DNA from: M3007 sp041392625
GTDB lineage: Bacteria > Bacteroidota > Bacteroidia > Chitinophagales > Saprospiraceae
NCBI GenBank assembly: GCA_041392625.1
Contig: JAWKLR010000020.1
Location: 6,679-70,678 of the forward strand
DNA length: 64,000 bases
Direction: 5' to 3'
Below the pieces are notes generated by a model, which did no database searches, was not told the DNA's origin, and saw only the letters and a program-made list of their open reading frames with translations. Both the position numbers and the translations under genes were made by a program. Each line of letters opens with the position of its first letter. Within the stretch, counting starts at the first letter, position 1. Below, piece after piece: positions 26,180-34,928 of the stretch.

Positions 26180-27655
26180 ATGCATAAAATGCTCATTGAC
26201 ATATTGCAAGATCTCGAACCGCTGGAAGCCCAGGGACCTTCACCTGCTGGAATCGCTGTTGAGTCGATTGTAATCGACAGCCGGGAGGTGAAGCCGGGAG
26301 CAGTCTTTGTCGCAATGAAAGGCACCCGCACCGACGGGCATGCCTACCTGCAATCCGCCTGTGAATCGGGCGCAGTTGCTGTTGTTGCTGAGCAAGTTCC
26401 AGAAGGGTTTCAACGGCCCGACAATGTGTGTTTGATTTTGGTGCAAAACAGCAACCTCGCCCTGGGCTGGATGGCCTCCGCCTATTACAATAATCCATCA
26501 ACGGCACTCAAAGTGCTCGGGGTGACGGGGACTAACGGAAAAACGTCCGTTACAACGCTGCTGCATCAGGCATTCACACATATGGGGTATCGTTGTGGAT
26601 TAATTGGGACTGTTGGGAATCAAATTGGAAACGAGTTGATTCCGGCAACCCACACTACCCCGGATGCAATCCGGGTGCAACACTTGTTGAGTGAAATGCT
26701 GGAGGCTGGCTGTTCCCATGTTTTCATGGAAGTAAGCAGTCATGCCATCCACCAGCAGCGCATTGCAGGTGTGCAGTTTGATGGTGCGGTATTTACCAAT
26801 CTGACCCACGACCACCTGGACTATCACGAAACATTTGCCGCTTATCGCGACGCTAAAAAACAGTTGTTCGATGATCTGAATCAACAAGCATTTGCTCTGG
26901 TAAATGTGGACGATAAAAATGGCCGGTTTATGTTGCAAAATACCCGGGCCAAAACTCAAACATTCGGGCTAAAAACCAGTGCCGATTTTAAGGGCAAAAT
27001 CCTTGAAAATTCCATCGCCGGATTGCATCTGCATTTCAATGAATTTGAAGTGCACACTCCACTGATTGGAAGTTTCAATGCCTACAATCTGCTGGCTTGT
27101 TTTGGTGCAGCGGTACTGCTTGGAGAGCAAGCTGACCAGGTGCTGGCAGCACTAAGTCTGGCTACCGGAGCAGAAGGCCGGTTTGAAATTGTACGGTCTG
27201 GCAACGGAGATGGAAAGTTTGGTGTAGTGGATTATGCACACACCCCGGATGCCTTGGAAAAAGTGCTGGATACCTTGCAGCAACTCCGCTATCCGGGCAC
27301 CCGGATTTTTACGGTAGTAGGCTGTGGAGGCGACCGCGATCGGGCTAAACGACCGGTCATGGCGAAGATTGGGGCAAAAAAAAGCGATCAGCTGATTCTG
27401 ACCAGCGACAACCCCAGAACCGAATCGCCCACACAAATTCTGGCCGATATGGAAGCCGGGCTGGATAGTGAACTTGAAAGAAAGTCGATCACCATTGAAA
27501 ATAGAGAACAGGCAATTAAAACCGCAGTGCGTTTGGCTGGCCAGGGAGATGTAATTCTGGTTGCGGGGAAAGGCCATGAAAAATACCAGGACATCAATGG
27601 AGTAAAGCATCCTTTTGATGACAAAGCCTTGTTGATGCAATATATGAACGAATAA
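26180..27655 (+). CDS. murE: UDP-MurNAc-L-Ala-D-Glu:meso-diaminopimelate ligase
   Basis: Adds the third residue of the peptidoglycan stem peptide in the cytoplasm at the cost of ATP. The Mur-ligase ATP loop GVTGTNGKTSVTTL lies near residue 113. The substrate-selecting motif DNPR in LTSDNPRTE near residue 411 is the signature of enzymes using meso-diaminopimelate and not lysine, in line with a Gram-negative wall. KGHEKYQ near the C-terminus is also conserved. 491 residues. Begins eight bases after ftsI; ATG codons at 26180 and 26189 are both possible starts. Confidence 0.95.
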   Translation: MHKMLIDILQDLEPLEAQGPSPAGIAVESIVIDSREVKPGAVFVAMKGTRTDGHAYLQSACESGAVAVVAEQVPEGFQRPDNVCLILVQNSNLALGWMASAYYNNPSTALKVLGVTGTNGKTSVTTLLHQAFTHMGYRCGLIGTVGNQIGNELIPATHTTPDAIRVQHLLSEMLEAGCSHVFMEVSSHAIHQQRIAGVQFDGAVFTNLTHDHLDYHETFAAYRDAKKQLFDDLNQQAFALVNVDDKNGRFMLQNTRAKTQTFGLKTSADFKGKILENSIAGLHLHFNEFEVHTPLIGSFNAYNLLACFGAAVLLGEQADQVLAALSLATGAEGRFEIVRSGNGDGKFGVVDYAHTPDALEKVLDTLQQLRYPGTRIFTVVGCGGDRDRAKRPVMAKIGAKKSDQLILTSDNPRTESPTQILADMEAGLDSELERKSITIENREQAIKTAVRLAGQGDVILVAGKGHEKYQDINGVKHPFDDKALLMQYMNE

Positions 27656-27658
27656 TAT

Positions 27659-27709
27659 GCCCGGGTTAGCCGGGCCTTAAAGACATAATAGTGGAGGGAC
27701 TATTATTTT
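27659..27709 (+). promoter_or_regulatory. Two hairpins between murE and mraY
   Basis: GCCCGG-GTTAG-CCGGGC (27659-27675) follows the murE stop directly. ATAATAGT / ACTATTAT around a six-base loop (27685-27706) is followed by four T. The second is a weak terminator-like structure inside the operon and could reduce transcription into the downstream genes. This 160-base gap is the longest between dcw genes before ftsA. Confidence 0.4.
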
Positions 27710-27815
27710 GAACAGCAGGTTGCAGGGCGATGCAAGATCGTCCAGCAACCGATTTTAATCCCAGTGGACTTAGGATATCTACAGGGCAAATGAGAAAACA
27801 ACAATAAACGGCGCA

Positions 27816-29066
27816 ATGCTATACTATTTATTTGAATATCTGCATGAGCATTATGACTTGCCAGGAGCGAGACTGTTTCACTACATCTCCTTCCGGGCTG
27901 GTGCTGCCGTAATTATTTCCCTACTGATTTCTCTGGTTTTTGGCCGATGGATCATCCGAAAATTGCAACAACTACAGATTGGTGAAGAAATACGGGACCT
28001 GGGCCTAAAAGGTGAAAACCTGAAGGCCGGAACACCTACAATGGGTGGAGTGATAATCATTTTAGCGACGCTTGTTCCCTGCTTGTTGCTAGCGCGCCTC
28101 GATAATGTCTACATCATATTGATGATCGTCGCCACGCTGTGGATGGGAACAATTGGCTTTGTGGATGACTACATCAAAGTATTTAAGAAAGACAAAAAGG
28201 GGCTGAAGGGCATATTCAAAATCTTGGGTCAGTTGGGCCTGGGTTTGATAGTCGGTGTAACAATGTTGCTCAGCGACGAGGTAGTTGTTCGAATGAGTGC
28301 CGAAGTAGCCGATCAATATGGCTATGAAGTGGTTAAAACCATATTCACTACGGATGGAGACGTGTATCGGGAGATGGCTTATGTAAAGGCACCCATTACA
28401 AATGTGCCTTTTATGAAAAACAACGAGCTGGACTACTCCAGAATCTTGTGGTTTTTGGGTGATAATGCGGCTGATTTGGTGTGGATCGTTTTTGTGATGA
28501 TGTCGGTGGTGGTTATTGCCGCAGTGAGCAATGGCGCCAACCTGACCGACGGACTGGATGGTTTGGCAACCGGTGTTTCTGCCATTGTCATTGCTGCCCT
28601 TGGCATTATGGCATACATCAGTGGTAATGCAGTGGCAGCAGATTTTTTGAAAATATTGTATTTGCCATATAGTAGTGAGTTGGTGATATTCTCAGCCTGT
28701 TTGCTTGGGGGGAGTGTGGGCTTTCTGTGGTACAATGCTTTTCCCGCAAGGGTTTTTATGGGCGACACCGGGAGTCTGACCCTTGGTGGCATTATTGCAG
28801 CGCTGGCTATTGTCATTCGCAAAGAATTATTGATTCCGCTTTTATGCGGGATTTTCCTGGTTGAGAATCTATCCGTGATCATTCAGGTATGGTATTTTAA
28901 ATACACAAAGAAAAAATACGGTGAGGGGCAACGCGTCTTTTTAATGGCTCCGCTCCACCACCATTTTCAGAAAAAAGGGTACCACGAAGTAACCATTGTC
29001 GTACGCTTTTGGATTGTTCAGATCATGTTGGCTGTGTTGACAGTCATAACCCTAAAAGTGAGATAA
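27816..29066 (+). CDS. mraY: Phospho-N-acetylmuramoyl-pentapeptide transferase
   Basis: Transfers phospho-MurNAc-pentapeptide from UDP to undecaprenyl phosphate in the inner membrane, making lipid I. About ten membrane helices. Catalytic landmarks are all present: FVDDYIKVFKKDKKGLKG near residue 112, NLTDGLDGLA near 245, MGDTGSLTLGG near 315, and the histidine loop PLHHHFQKKG near 380. At 416 residues it is longer than E. coli MraY (360) because of an insert after about residue 150, as is typical of Bacteroidota homologues. Confidence 0.95.
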   Translation: MLYYLFEYLHEHYDLPGARLFHYISFRAGAAVIISLLISLVFGRWIIRKLQQLQIGEEIRDLGLKGENLKAGTPTMGGVIIILATLVPCLLLARLDNVYIILMIVATLWMGTIGFVDDYIKVFKKDKKGLKGIFKILGQLGLGLIVGVTMLLSDEVVVRMSAEVADQYGYEVVKTIFTTDGDVYREMAYVKAPITNVPFMKNNELDYSRILWFLGDNAADLVWIVFVMMSVVVIAAVSNGANLTDGLDGLATGVSAIVIAALGIMAYISGNAVAADFLKILYLPYSSELVIFSACLLGGSVGFLWYNAFPARVFMGDTGSLTLGGIIAALAIVIRKELLIPLLCGIFLVENLSVIIQVWYFKYTKKKYGEGQRVFLMAPLHHHFQKKGYHEVTIVVRFWIVQIMLAVLTVITLKVR

Positions 29067-29072
29067 AACACC

Positions 29073-30434
29073 ATGGACAAACAACGCATAGTCGTATTAG
29101 GCGCCGGGACATCCGGAGTGGGTGCAGCAAAACTTGCTGCCCTGGCTGGCTATGACGTGTTTGTATCAGATAAAGGCAAAATTGCCGATGCCCACCAAAA
29201 TACCCTACGGGAATTGGGGATCGAATTTGAGAGTGAAACCCACAGCACCGAACGCATTCTGAATGCCCATGAGGTGATCAAAAGTCCGGGCATTCCGGAA
29301 AAAAGTCCGCTGGTGCAGGCAATTCGGCAAGCCGGGATTTCTCTTATCGGAGAAATTGAGTTTGCGTGGCGGTTTATCCAGGATAAAACCATCGTCGGTA
29401 TCACCGGGTCAAATGGAAAAACCACAACAACGACGCTTTCGTATGAAGTGTTGAAGCATGCAAAATTCCCTGCGTACATGGCAGGAAATGTAGGTGATTC
29501 GTTAGCCGGGTTGGTTGCAGATAAATGGGAGACTGGTTTTGAAGAAAATGCGGTATTTGTTTTGGAATTGAGCAGTTTTCAGTTGGATGACATTCAGGCA
29601 TTCCGACCTTCAATTGCAGTCTTGTTAAATATTTCACCGGATCACCTGGATCGGTATGAGTACCAATTGGAAAACTACATTCGCTCCAAGTTTCGGATTG
29701 GGATGAATCAGCAAGCCTCGGATGTATTTATTTCAAATGCTACTGATGTAAATATCCAGGAGTTTATCAAATCTAATCCGGGGGCTATTGAGGCTGAAAC
29801 AAGTTGGATGAATCTTGAGGAGGTAAAGGCCGGAAAAATTGACTTGGGAGCAGATTGGGTATTCGACCTGAATGCTTCCGGCTTGAAAGGTCCACACAAC
29901 TTTTTCAATGTCGCTTGTGCCATTCAGGTTGCAAAAGCGCTGGGTGCAAACCCTGTGCTGGTTGGGGAGGCACTCCAGATTTTCCGCGCTCCAAACCACC
30001 GGATGGAAGAGGTCGCCTGGAGACGTGGGGTGTGTTATATCAACGACAGCAAGGCAACTAATGTAGATGCTGTTTTTTATGCACTACAGGCTATGACACG
30101 TCCGACCGTATGGATAGTTGGCGGGGAAGACAAGGGGAATGATTATGGCGAATTAAAGGTTTTGGTATCGGAAAAGGTACGCGCAATTGTAGCCATGGGG
30201 CTGGATAATCGGAAAATCCTGGAATCATTCGCGGATTGTGGTAAGCCAATGGTAGAGGCAGGAAGTGCTGCACAGGCAGTGGAGTTGGCTGCTGGATTTG
30301 CACAGGAAGGCGATGCGGTTTTGTTGAGTCCTGCGTGCGCAAGTTTTGATTTGTTTAAAAATTATATAGACCGTGGCGATCAGTTCAAAGCGGCCGTTTT
30401 GGAATTGAAAGAAACCGAATTAAATAAAAACTAA
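29073..30434 (+). CDS. murD: UDP-N-acetylmuramoyl-L-alanine:D-glutamate ligase
   Basis: Adds D-glutamate to UDP-MurNAc-L-alanine in the cytoplasm. An N-terminal Rossmann-like domain (VVLGAGTSGVGAAKL) binds the uridine part. The ATP loop GITGSNGKTTTTTL is near residue 110, and NISPDHLDRY and FRAPNHRMEEV mark the central and C-terminal domains. 453 residues. Starts six bases after the mraY stop. Confidence 0.95.
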   Translation: MDKQRIVVLGAGTSGVGAAKLAALAGYDVFVSDKGKIADAHQNTLRELGIEFESETHSTERILNAHEVIKSPGIPEKSPLVQAIRQAGISLIGEIEFAWRFIQDKTIVGITGSNGKTTTTTLSYEVLKHAKFPAYMAGNVGDSLAGLVADKWETGFEENAVFVLELSSFQLDDIQAFRPSIAVLLNISPDHLDRYEYQLENYIRSKFRIGMNQQASDVFISNATDVNIQEFIKSNPGAIEAETSWMNLEEVKAGKIDLGADWVFDLNASGLKGPHNFFNVACAIQVAKALGANPVLVGEALQIFRAPNHRMEEVAWRRGVCYINDSKATNVDAVFYALQAMTRPTVWIVGGEDKGNDYGELKVLVSEKVRAIVAMGLDNRKILESFADCGKPMVEAGSAAQAVELAAGFAQEGDAVLLSPACASFDLFKNYIDRGDQFKAAVLELKETELNKN

Positions 30435-30445
30435 CTGAAGAGATT

Positions 30446-31591
30446 ATGTCTATTGCCAACCGCTTTGCCGCGGAACTAAGGGGAGACCGCACAATTTGGA
30501 TGATTGTGCTTGTGCTGTGTCTGTTCAGCTTGCTGGCTGTGTACTCTGCTACGGGTTCACTGGCCTGGCAATCCCGTGGTGGCAATACCACAATCTTCCT
30601 TATAACCCACATGGTTCGCTTGGCTTTTGGTTTGCTGTTGGTGTACCTCTGTCACTTGGTGCATTATTCGCGCTACAAAACCTTTGCGCCCTATTTTATC
30701 ATGGCAGCCATCCCCTTGTTGGGACTAACCCTGCTATTTGGGGTAAATATCAATCAGGCCAGCCGCTGGCTCCATATCCCAGGTTTGGGTGTGAGTTTCC
30801 AGACTTCTGATTTTGCTAAAATAGCCCTGATCCTGTACGTAGCAAGGGAGTTGACCAGGAAACAGGAATACATCACCAGTCTGAAGGATGCATTTATGCC
30901 CATTATCGTACCGGTAGTGGTGGTTTGTGGACTGATTGCTCCTTCAAATTTATCTACAGCTCTGATCTTATTTGTTACCTGCATAGCGCTGATGTTTATT
31001 GGCCGCGTAAGTATTAAGTACATTCTGTTGCTTTGTTTGCTGGGGCTGGTAGTCTTTACCATTTTGTTGACCATAGGAAAATTTGCCCCCGAATTCGTGC
31101 GCATAGAAACCTGGGCTTCGCGAATGGAAGAATTCCTTAATTCTCCGGATGGCGGTTGGCAGGTACAGCAGGCAAAAATTGCTATAGCAAAGGGTGGGGT
31201 GTTTGGTTCCGGTCCTGGAAACTCATTGATCCGGAACTTCCTGCCTTATGCCTATGCGGATTTTATCTACGCAATTATCTGTGAAGAATACGGTCTGATC
31301 GGAGCCTTACTCATTTTGAGTTTGTATGTGTTGTTGTTCTTCCGCACCGTGAAACTGGTAACTAAAAGTCCGAAGGCCTTTGGCGCCTTTTTAGCAATAG
31401 GCCTGAGTTTGAGCATGACGGTGCAGGCATTGGCGAACATTGCGGTCTCGGTGAATCTGGTGCCCCCGACGGGGCTCACGCTGCCCATGATTTCCATGGG
31501 TGGAACCAGTCTTGTTTTTTCAAGCATTTCGTTGGGGATGATTCTCAGCGTGAGCAAATACATTGAAAGTTTGGATGAATCTGTAGCATGA
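30446..31591 (+). CDS. ftsW: Septal peptidoglycan glycosyltransferase FtsW (SEDS family)
   Basis: Polymerises glycan strands at the septum together with FtsI. 381 residues with about ten membrane helices. SEDS-family features are GVNINQASRWLHIPGLG near residue 95, where family members have the N-x-A-x-R-W motif, and the ending VSVNLVPPTGLTLPMISMGGTSL near 340. The stop overlaps the murG start by four bases, which points to translational coupling. Confidence 0.94.
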   Translation: MSIANRFAAELRGDRTIWMIVLVLCLFSLLAVYSATGSLAWQSRGGNTTIFLITHMVRLAFGLLLVYLCHLVHYSRYKTFAPYFIMAAIPLLGLTLLFGVNINQASRWLHIPGLGVSFQTSDFAKIALILYVARELTRKQEYITSLKDAFMPIIVPVVVVCGLIAPSNLSTALILFVTCIALMFIGRVSIKYILLLCLLGLVVFTILLTIGKFAPEFVRIETWASRMEEFLNSPDGGWQVQQAKIAIAKGGVFGSGPGNSLIRNFLPYAYADFIYAIICEEYGLIGALLILSLYVLLFFRTVKLVTKSPKAFGAFLAIGLSLSMTVQALANIAVSVNLVPPTGLTLPMISMGGTSLVFSSISLGMILSVSKYIESLDESVA

Positions 31592-32709
31592 GTACGTCTA
31601 AAAACATAAAAATACTTCTGACAGGAGGTGGTACCGGGGGGCATGTTTTCCCGGCCATTGCCATAGCCGATGCAATCAAGCAATTGCAGCCGGAGGCGGA
31701 ATTTATGTTTGTAGGTGCTCAGGGCAAAATGGAAATGGAGCGCGTGCCGCAGGCTGGATATGCTATTGAAGGCTTGCCTGTTGCCGGTTTCCAACGTGGA
31801 TTCTCTTTGCGCAGTTTACAGCGCAATCTTTCATTTCCATTCAAACTGTTTAGCAGTTTGTGGAAAGCCCGGCAAATTCTACGCATGTTTCAGCCTGATG
31901 TGGTTGTTGGGACTGGTGGATATGCCAGTGGTCCGGTAATGCGGATGGCACAGCAAATGGGAATCCCGACGGTGATTCAGGAACAAAACTCACTGCCTGG
32001 CGTGACCAATCGATTGCTGGCACAAAAAGCCACACTCATTTGTGTTGCCTATGATCATATGGATCAGTTTTTCCCAAAAGAAAAAATTCAATGGTTGGGA
32101 AATCCTGTGCGAGACAGCCTTCTAAACCTGGATGAGAAAAGAGCGGAAGCACTGGCTCATTTTGGACTGGATCCACAAAAACAAACCGTTTACCTGACCG
32201 GCGGAAGCCTGGGAGCCAGAACGCTAAATCAGGCTACCGAACAGGCATTCGATGTATTGAAAGATATTGCCGGGGTTCAGGTATTGTGGCAATGTGGTCG
32301 CATATATGCTGAGCAAATGGAACAATCAAAAACAGCAAAACTGGAACAGGTGCAACTGTTGCCTTTTGTCGACCGCATGGATCTGGCTTATGCTGCTGCC
32401 GATGTGGTGATTGCACGCTCCGGAGCGCTGACCATCAGTGAACTCTGTGCTGCCGGAAAAGCTACCATACTAGTGCCTTCACCCAATGTGGCAGAAGATC
32501 ACCAAACTAAAAATGCACAGGCCTTAACCGAAAAAGAGGCTGCATGGATGGTTGCTGATGCAGATGCGCCAAAGGACCTGTGGACAACAAGTCTTGAACT
32601 TTTGAATAACAAAGAAAAGCAACTTCAACTTCAAACCAATATCAAGAAATTGGGTAAACCCAATGCGGCCCATGCCATTGCAAAAGCCGTTCTGGCAAGT
32701 ATAAAATGA
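31588..32709 (+). CDS. murG: UDP-GlcNAc:lipid I N-acetylglucosaminyltransferase MurG
   Basis: Membrane-associated GT28 enzyme that adds GlcNAc to lipid I to give lipid II. The N-terminal loop LTGGGTGGHVFPAIA and the second glycine loop GGSLGARTLN near residue 206 are diagnostic. Further signs are GTGGYASGP near 110 and ARSGALTISEL near 275. 373 residues. Overlaps ftsW by four bases at its start and the DUF389 gene by four at its end. Confidence 0.95.
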   Translation: MSTSKNIKILLTGGGTGGHVFPAIAIADAIKQLQPEAEFMFVGAQGKMEMERVPQAGYAIEGLPVAGFQRGFSLRSLQRNLSFPFKLFSSLWKARQILRMFQPDVVVGTGGYASGPVMRMAQQMGIPTVIQEQNSLPGVTNRLLAQKATLICVAYDHMDQFFPKEKIQWLGNPVRDSLLNLDEKRAEALAHFGLDPQKQTVYLTGGSLGARTLNQATEQAFDVLKDIAGVQVLWQCGRIYAEQMEQSKTAKLEQVQLLPFVDRMDLAYAAADVVIARSGALTISELCAAGKATILVPSPNVAEDHQTKNAQALTEKEAAWMVADADAPKDLWTTSLELLNNKEKQLQLQTNIKKLGKPNAAHAIAKAVLASIK

Positions 32710-34061
32710 GTACTGTTCTGTCCATATTGAAATTTATCCGCCACCGTTTTGATCTGAGCGAAGATCAACGCGAGCATCAGGAAACTGTGACCGCAATACG
32801 TCAGGGCATTGAATTTCGTGGTACCAACCTTTGGACACTCATTTTTGCAATTCTTGTGGCATCTGCCGGGTTGAACATCAACTCCACGGCCGTCGTTATT
32901 GGTGCGATGTTGATTTCGCCCCTCATGGGTCCAATCATGGGTGTTGGCCTGGGCGTTGGGATCTATGATTTTGAACTGATAAAACAGGCAGGTAAAAACC
33001 TGCTTATTATGATGGTTGTCAGTATTCTGGCATCTACCCTCTATTTTCTGATTTCACCGTTGAAAGAGGCGCAGTCGGAGTTGCTGGGACGAACAACCCC
33101 CACGATCTGGGATGTAATGATTGCATTCTCCGGGGGCATGGCGGGCATAATTGCTGCCACCCGGAAGTCAGGAGGGAACGTGGTTGCTGGTGTTGCGATT
33201 GCAACGGCATTGATGCCTCCATTGTGTACGGCCGGCTATGCGCTTTCAATCGGAAATGGATACTACTTCCTGGGTGCCTTCTATCTGTTTAGCATCAATA
33301 CGGTATTTATCAGTTTTTCCACGCTGGTTGTTGTGCGGGTTTTGAATTTCCCAAGAACCAAATTTGTGTCTTTGGAAATGGAAAAATCTGTGCGCAGAAA
33401 TGTGACAGTGGTAGTGATTTTGACGGTTCTACCAAGCATCGTTATGGGCTGGTACATCGTACGGAAAACAATCTTCCAATCGCGTGTTGAAACCTTTGTA
33501 AAAGAGGAGTTTAAAAATATGGAAACCCAGGTATTGCGTACCGAGGAGGTGTTTACCTGGGATGGGAAAGGTTCGGTTTGTTTGTACACGGTTGGAGATG
33601 AAATAGACTCCATTGAACAGCAAAACCTGGTTTCTCATTTGCCGGCATACGGTCTGAACCGCGTTTCTCTTGAATTGCGGCAAGGGACTATGGCCCGCCA
33701 AAAAACCGATGTTGGCCTGATTCGAATTGGAATTTTGGAGGATTTGTATGAGCGGAACGAAAAGGTGTTGCAAGAGAAAGACGAGGAGCTGATCGCTTTG
33801 AGAAAAGAACTGGATCGTTACCAGTTGCTTGAATCTGAATCGTCTTCCATTGCTGCTGAGTTAAAGACGTTGGAACCTTCTGTGGCACAGTTCAGCATCA
33901 ACAGCAATATTTACTATGATTTCAAAGCAAATCAGAACGATACCATCCCGGTTGCTTACATCCGGTATGCAAAGAATTTAACAGGGCCGACAAAAGAACG
34001 GCTTTACAACTGGCTGAAACTTCGTACGGCTTCTGATACCCTTATTTTAATCCAACAATAG
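32706..34061 (+). CDS. DUF389 (TIGR00341-type) membrane protein
   Basis: 451 residues. A membrane domain with about six helices occupies residues 40-250 and holds the family motifs NLWTLIFAILVASAGLN, VVIGAMLISPLMGPI and VAIATALMPPLCTAGYA. It is followed by a soluble part with a coiled coil (about 350-390, VLQEKDEELIALRKELDRY). DUF389 proteins have no proven function. The ATG overlaps the murG stop (ATGA), so it is translated as part of the dcw operon and is not a chance neighbour. It is followed by a MscS-like channel. Together they separate murG from murC, which are usually adjacent in this phylum; an envelope-tension or transport role is possible but unproven. Confidence 0.85.
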   Translation: MSTVLSILKFIRHRFDLSEDQREHQETVTAIRQGIEFRGTNLWTLIFAILVASAGLNINSTAVVIGAMLISPLMGPIMGVGLGVGIYDFELIKQAGKNLLIMMVVSILASTLYFLISPLKEAQSELLGRTTPTIWDVMIAFSGGMAGIIAATRKSGGNVVAGVAIATALMPPLCTAGYALSIGNGYYFLGAFYLFSINTVFISFSTLVVVRVLNFPRTKFVSLEMEKSVRRNVTVVVILTVLPSIVMGWYIVRKTIFQSRVETFVKEEFKNMETQVLRTEEVFTWDGKGSVCLYTVGDEIDSIEQQNLVSHLPAYGLNRVSLELRQGTMARQKTDVGLIRIGILEDLYERNEKVLQEKDEELIALRKELDRYQLLESESSSIAAELKTLEPSVAQFSINSNIYYDFKANQNDTIPVAYIRYAKNLTGPTKERLYNWLKLRTASDTLILIQQ

Positions 34062-34063
34062 TC

Positions 34064-34924
34064 ATGACCATACGCGAACTCTTAAAATATACGATTCTGG
34101 ATATCGGCAGTTACAAGTTGACTGTCGGGGCGGTGCTCGTGGCTATTTTGGTGTATTTCCTGGCCCGGTTGCTGCTGCGCCTGTCTGCCCGTATGATGGA
34201 GCGGATTGGTAAGAAACGCGGCTTGGATGCAGGTCGACAAATGGCTTTGCAGCAGCTGATGAGTTACATCATTTGGGTGCTGTCAATATTCCTGATTTTG
34301 GAGGTAATTGGCATAAAGCCAACGTTGTTGCTGGCGTCTTCTGCCGCTCTTTTGGTGGGTCTGGGTTTTGGTTTGCAGCAAATATTTGCCGATGTCATTT
34401 CGGGTGTATTTCTTCTGTTTGAGGGCACCATTCATGTCGGCGATATATTGGAGGTTGACGGAATGATCGGCCGGATTGAACAGATTAGTCTGCGTACATC
34501 TATGTTTAAAACCCGGGATGATATCAACATGATTATTCCCAACCGGATGTTTATCAATGACCGTGTAGTGAACTGGAGCCACGATAATAAGGCCACCCGT
34601 TTTAAAGTGTCGGTAGGGGTTTCATACAGCTCGGATGTTCAGAAGGTGCGTTCCATTTTGATGCAATGTGCACTGGATAATGAGGATGTGCTGACGGATG
34701 ATGCAAGCCGATATCCGTTGGTTCGCTTTGTCGCATTTGGGGAAAGTTCGCTTGATTTTGAGTTGTTTTTTTATAGTAAAAATATGTTTCGCATTGAAAA
34801 TACCTTGAGTGATTTGCGGTTTGCAATCCGGAAGGAGTTTCTGAATCAACATGTTGAAATTCCATTCCCTCAGCGGGATTTGCATTTGAGAACAGCCAAC
34901 CCTGAAATCCATTTTAGTAAATAA
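34064..34924 (+). CDS. MscS-family mechanosensitive ion channel
   Basis: 286 residues with three membrane helices (about 20-40, 65-85, 88-110) and the MscS beta domain and C-terminal part. The pore helix and first beta strands read LLVGLGFGLQQIFADVISG and HVGDILEVDGMIGRIEQI, as in MscS channels, which open under membrane tension and save cells from osmotic downshock. It begins two bases after the DUF389 stop and ends four bases before murC, inside the wall-synthesis operon. A link between channel level and wall synthesis is an inference from order only. Confidence 0.9.
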   Translation: MTIRELLKYTILDIGSYKLTVGAVLVAILVYFLARLLLRLSARMMERIGKKRGLDAGRQMALQQLMSYIIWVLSIFLILEVIGIKPTLLLASSAALLVGLGFGLQQIFADVISGVFLLFEGTIHVGDILEVDGMIGRIEQISLRTSMFKTRDDINMIIPNRMFINDRVVNWSHDNKATRFKVSVGVSYSSDVQKVRSILMQCALDNEDVLTDDASRYPLVRFVAFGESSLDFELFFYSKNMFRIENTLSDLRFAIRKEFLNQHVEIPFPQRDLHLRTANPEIHFSK

Positions 34925-34928
34925 AACA

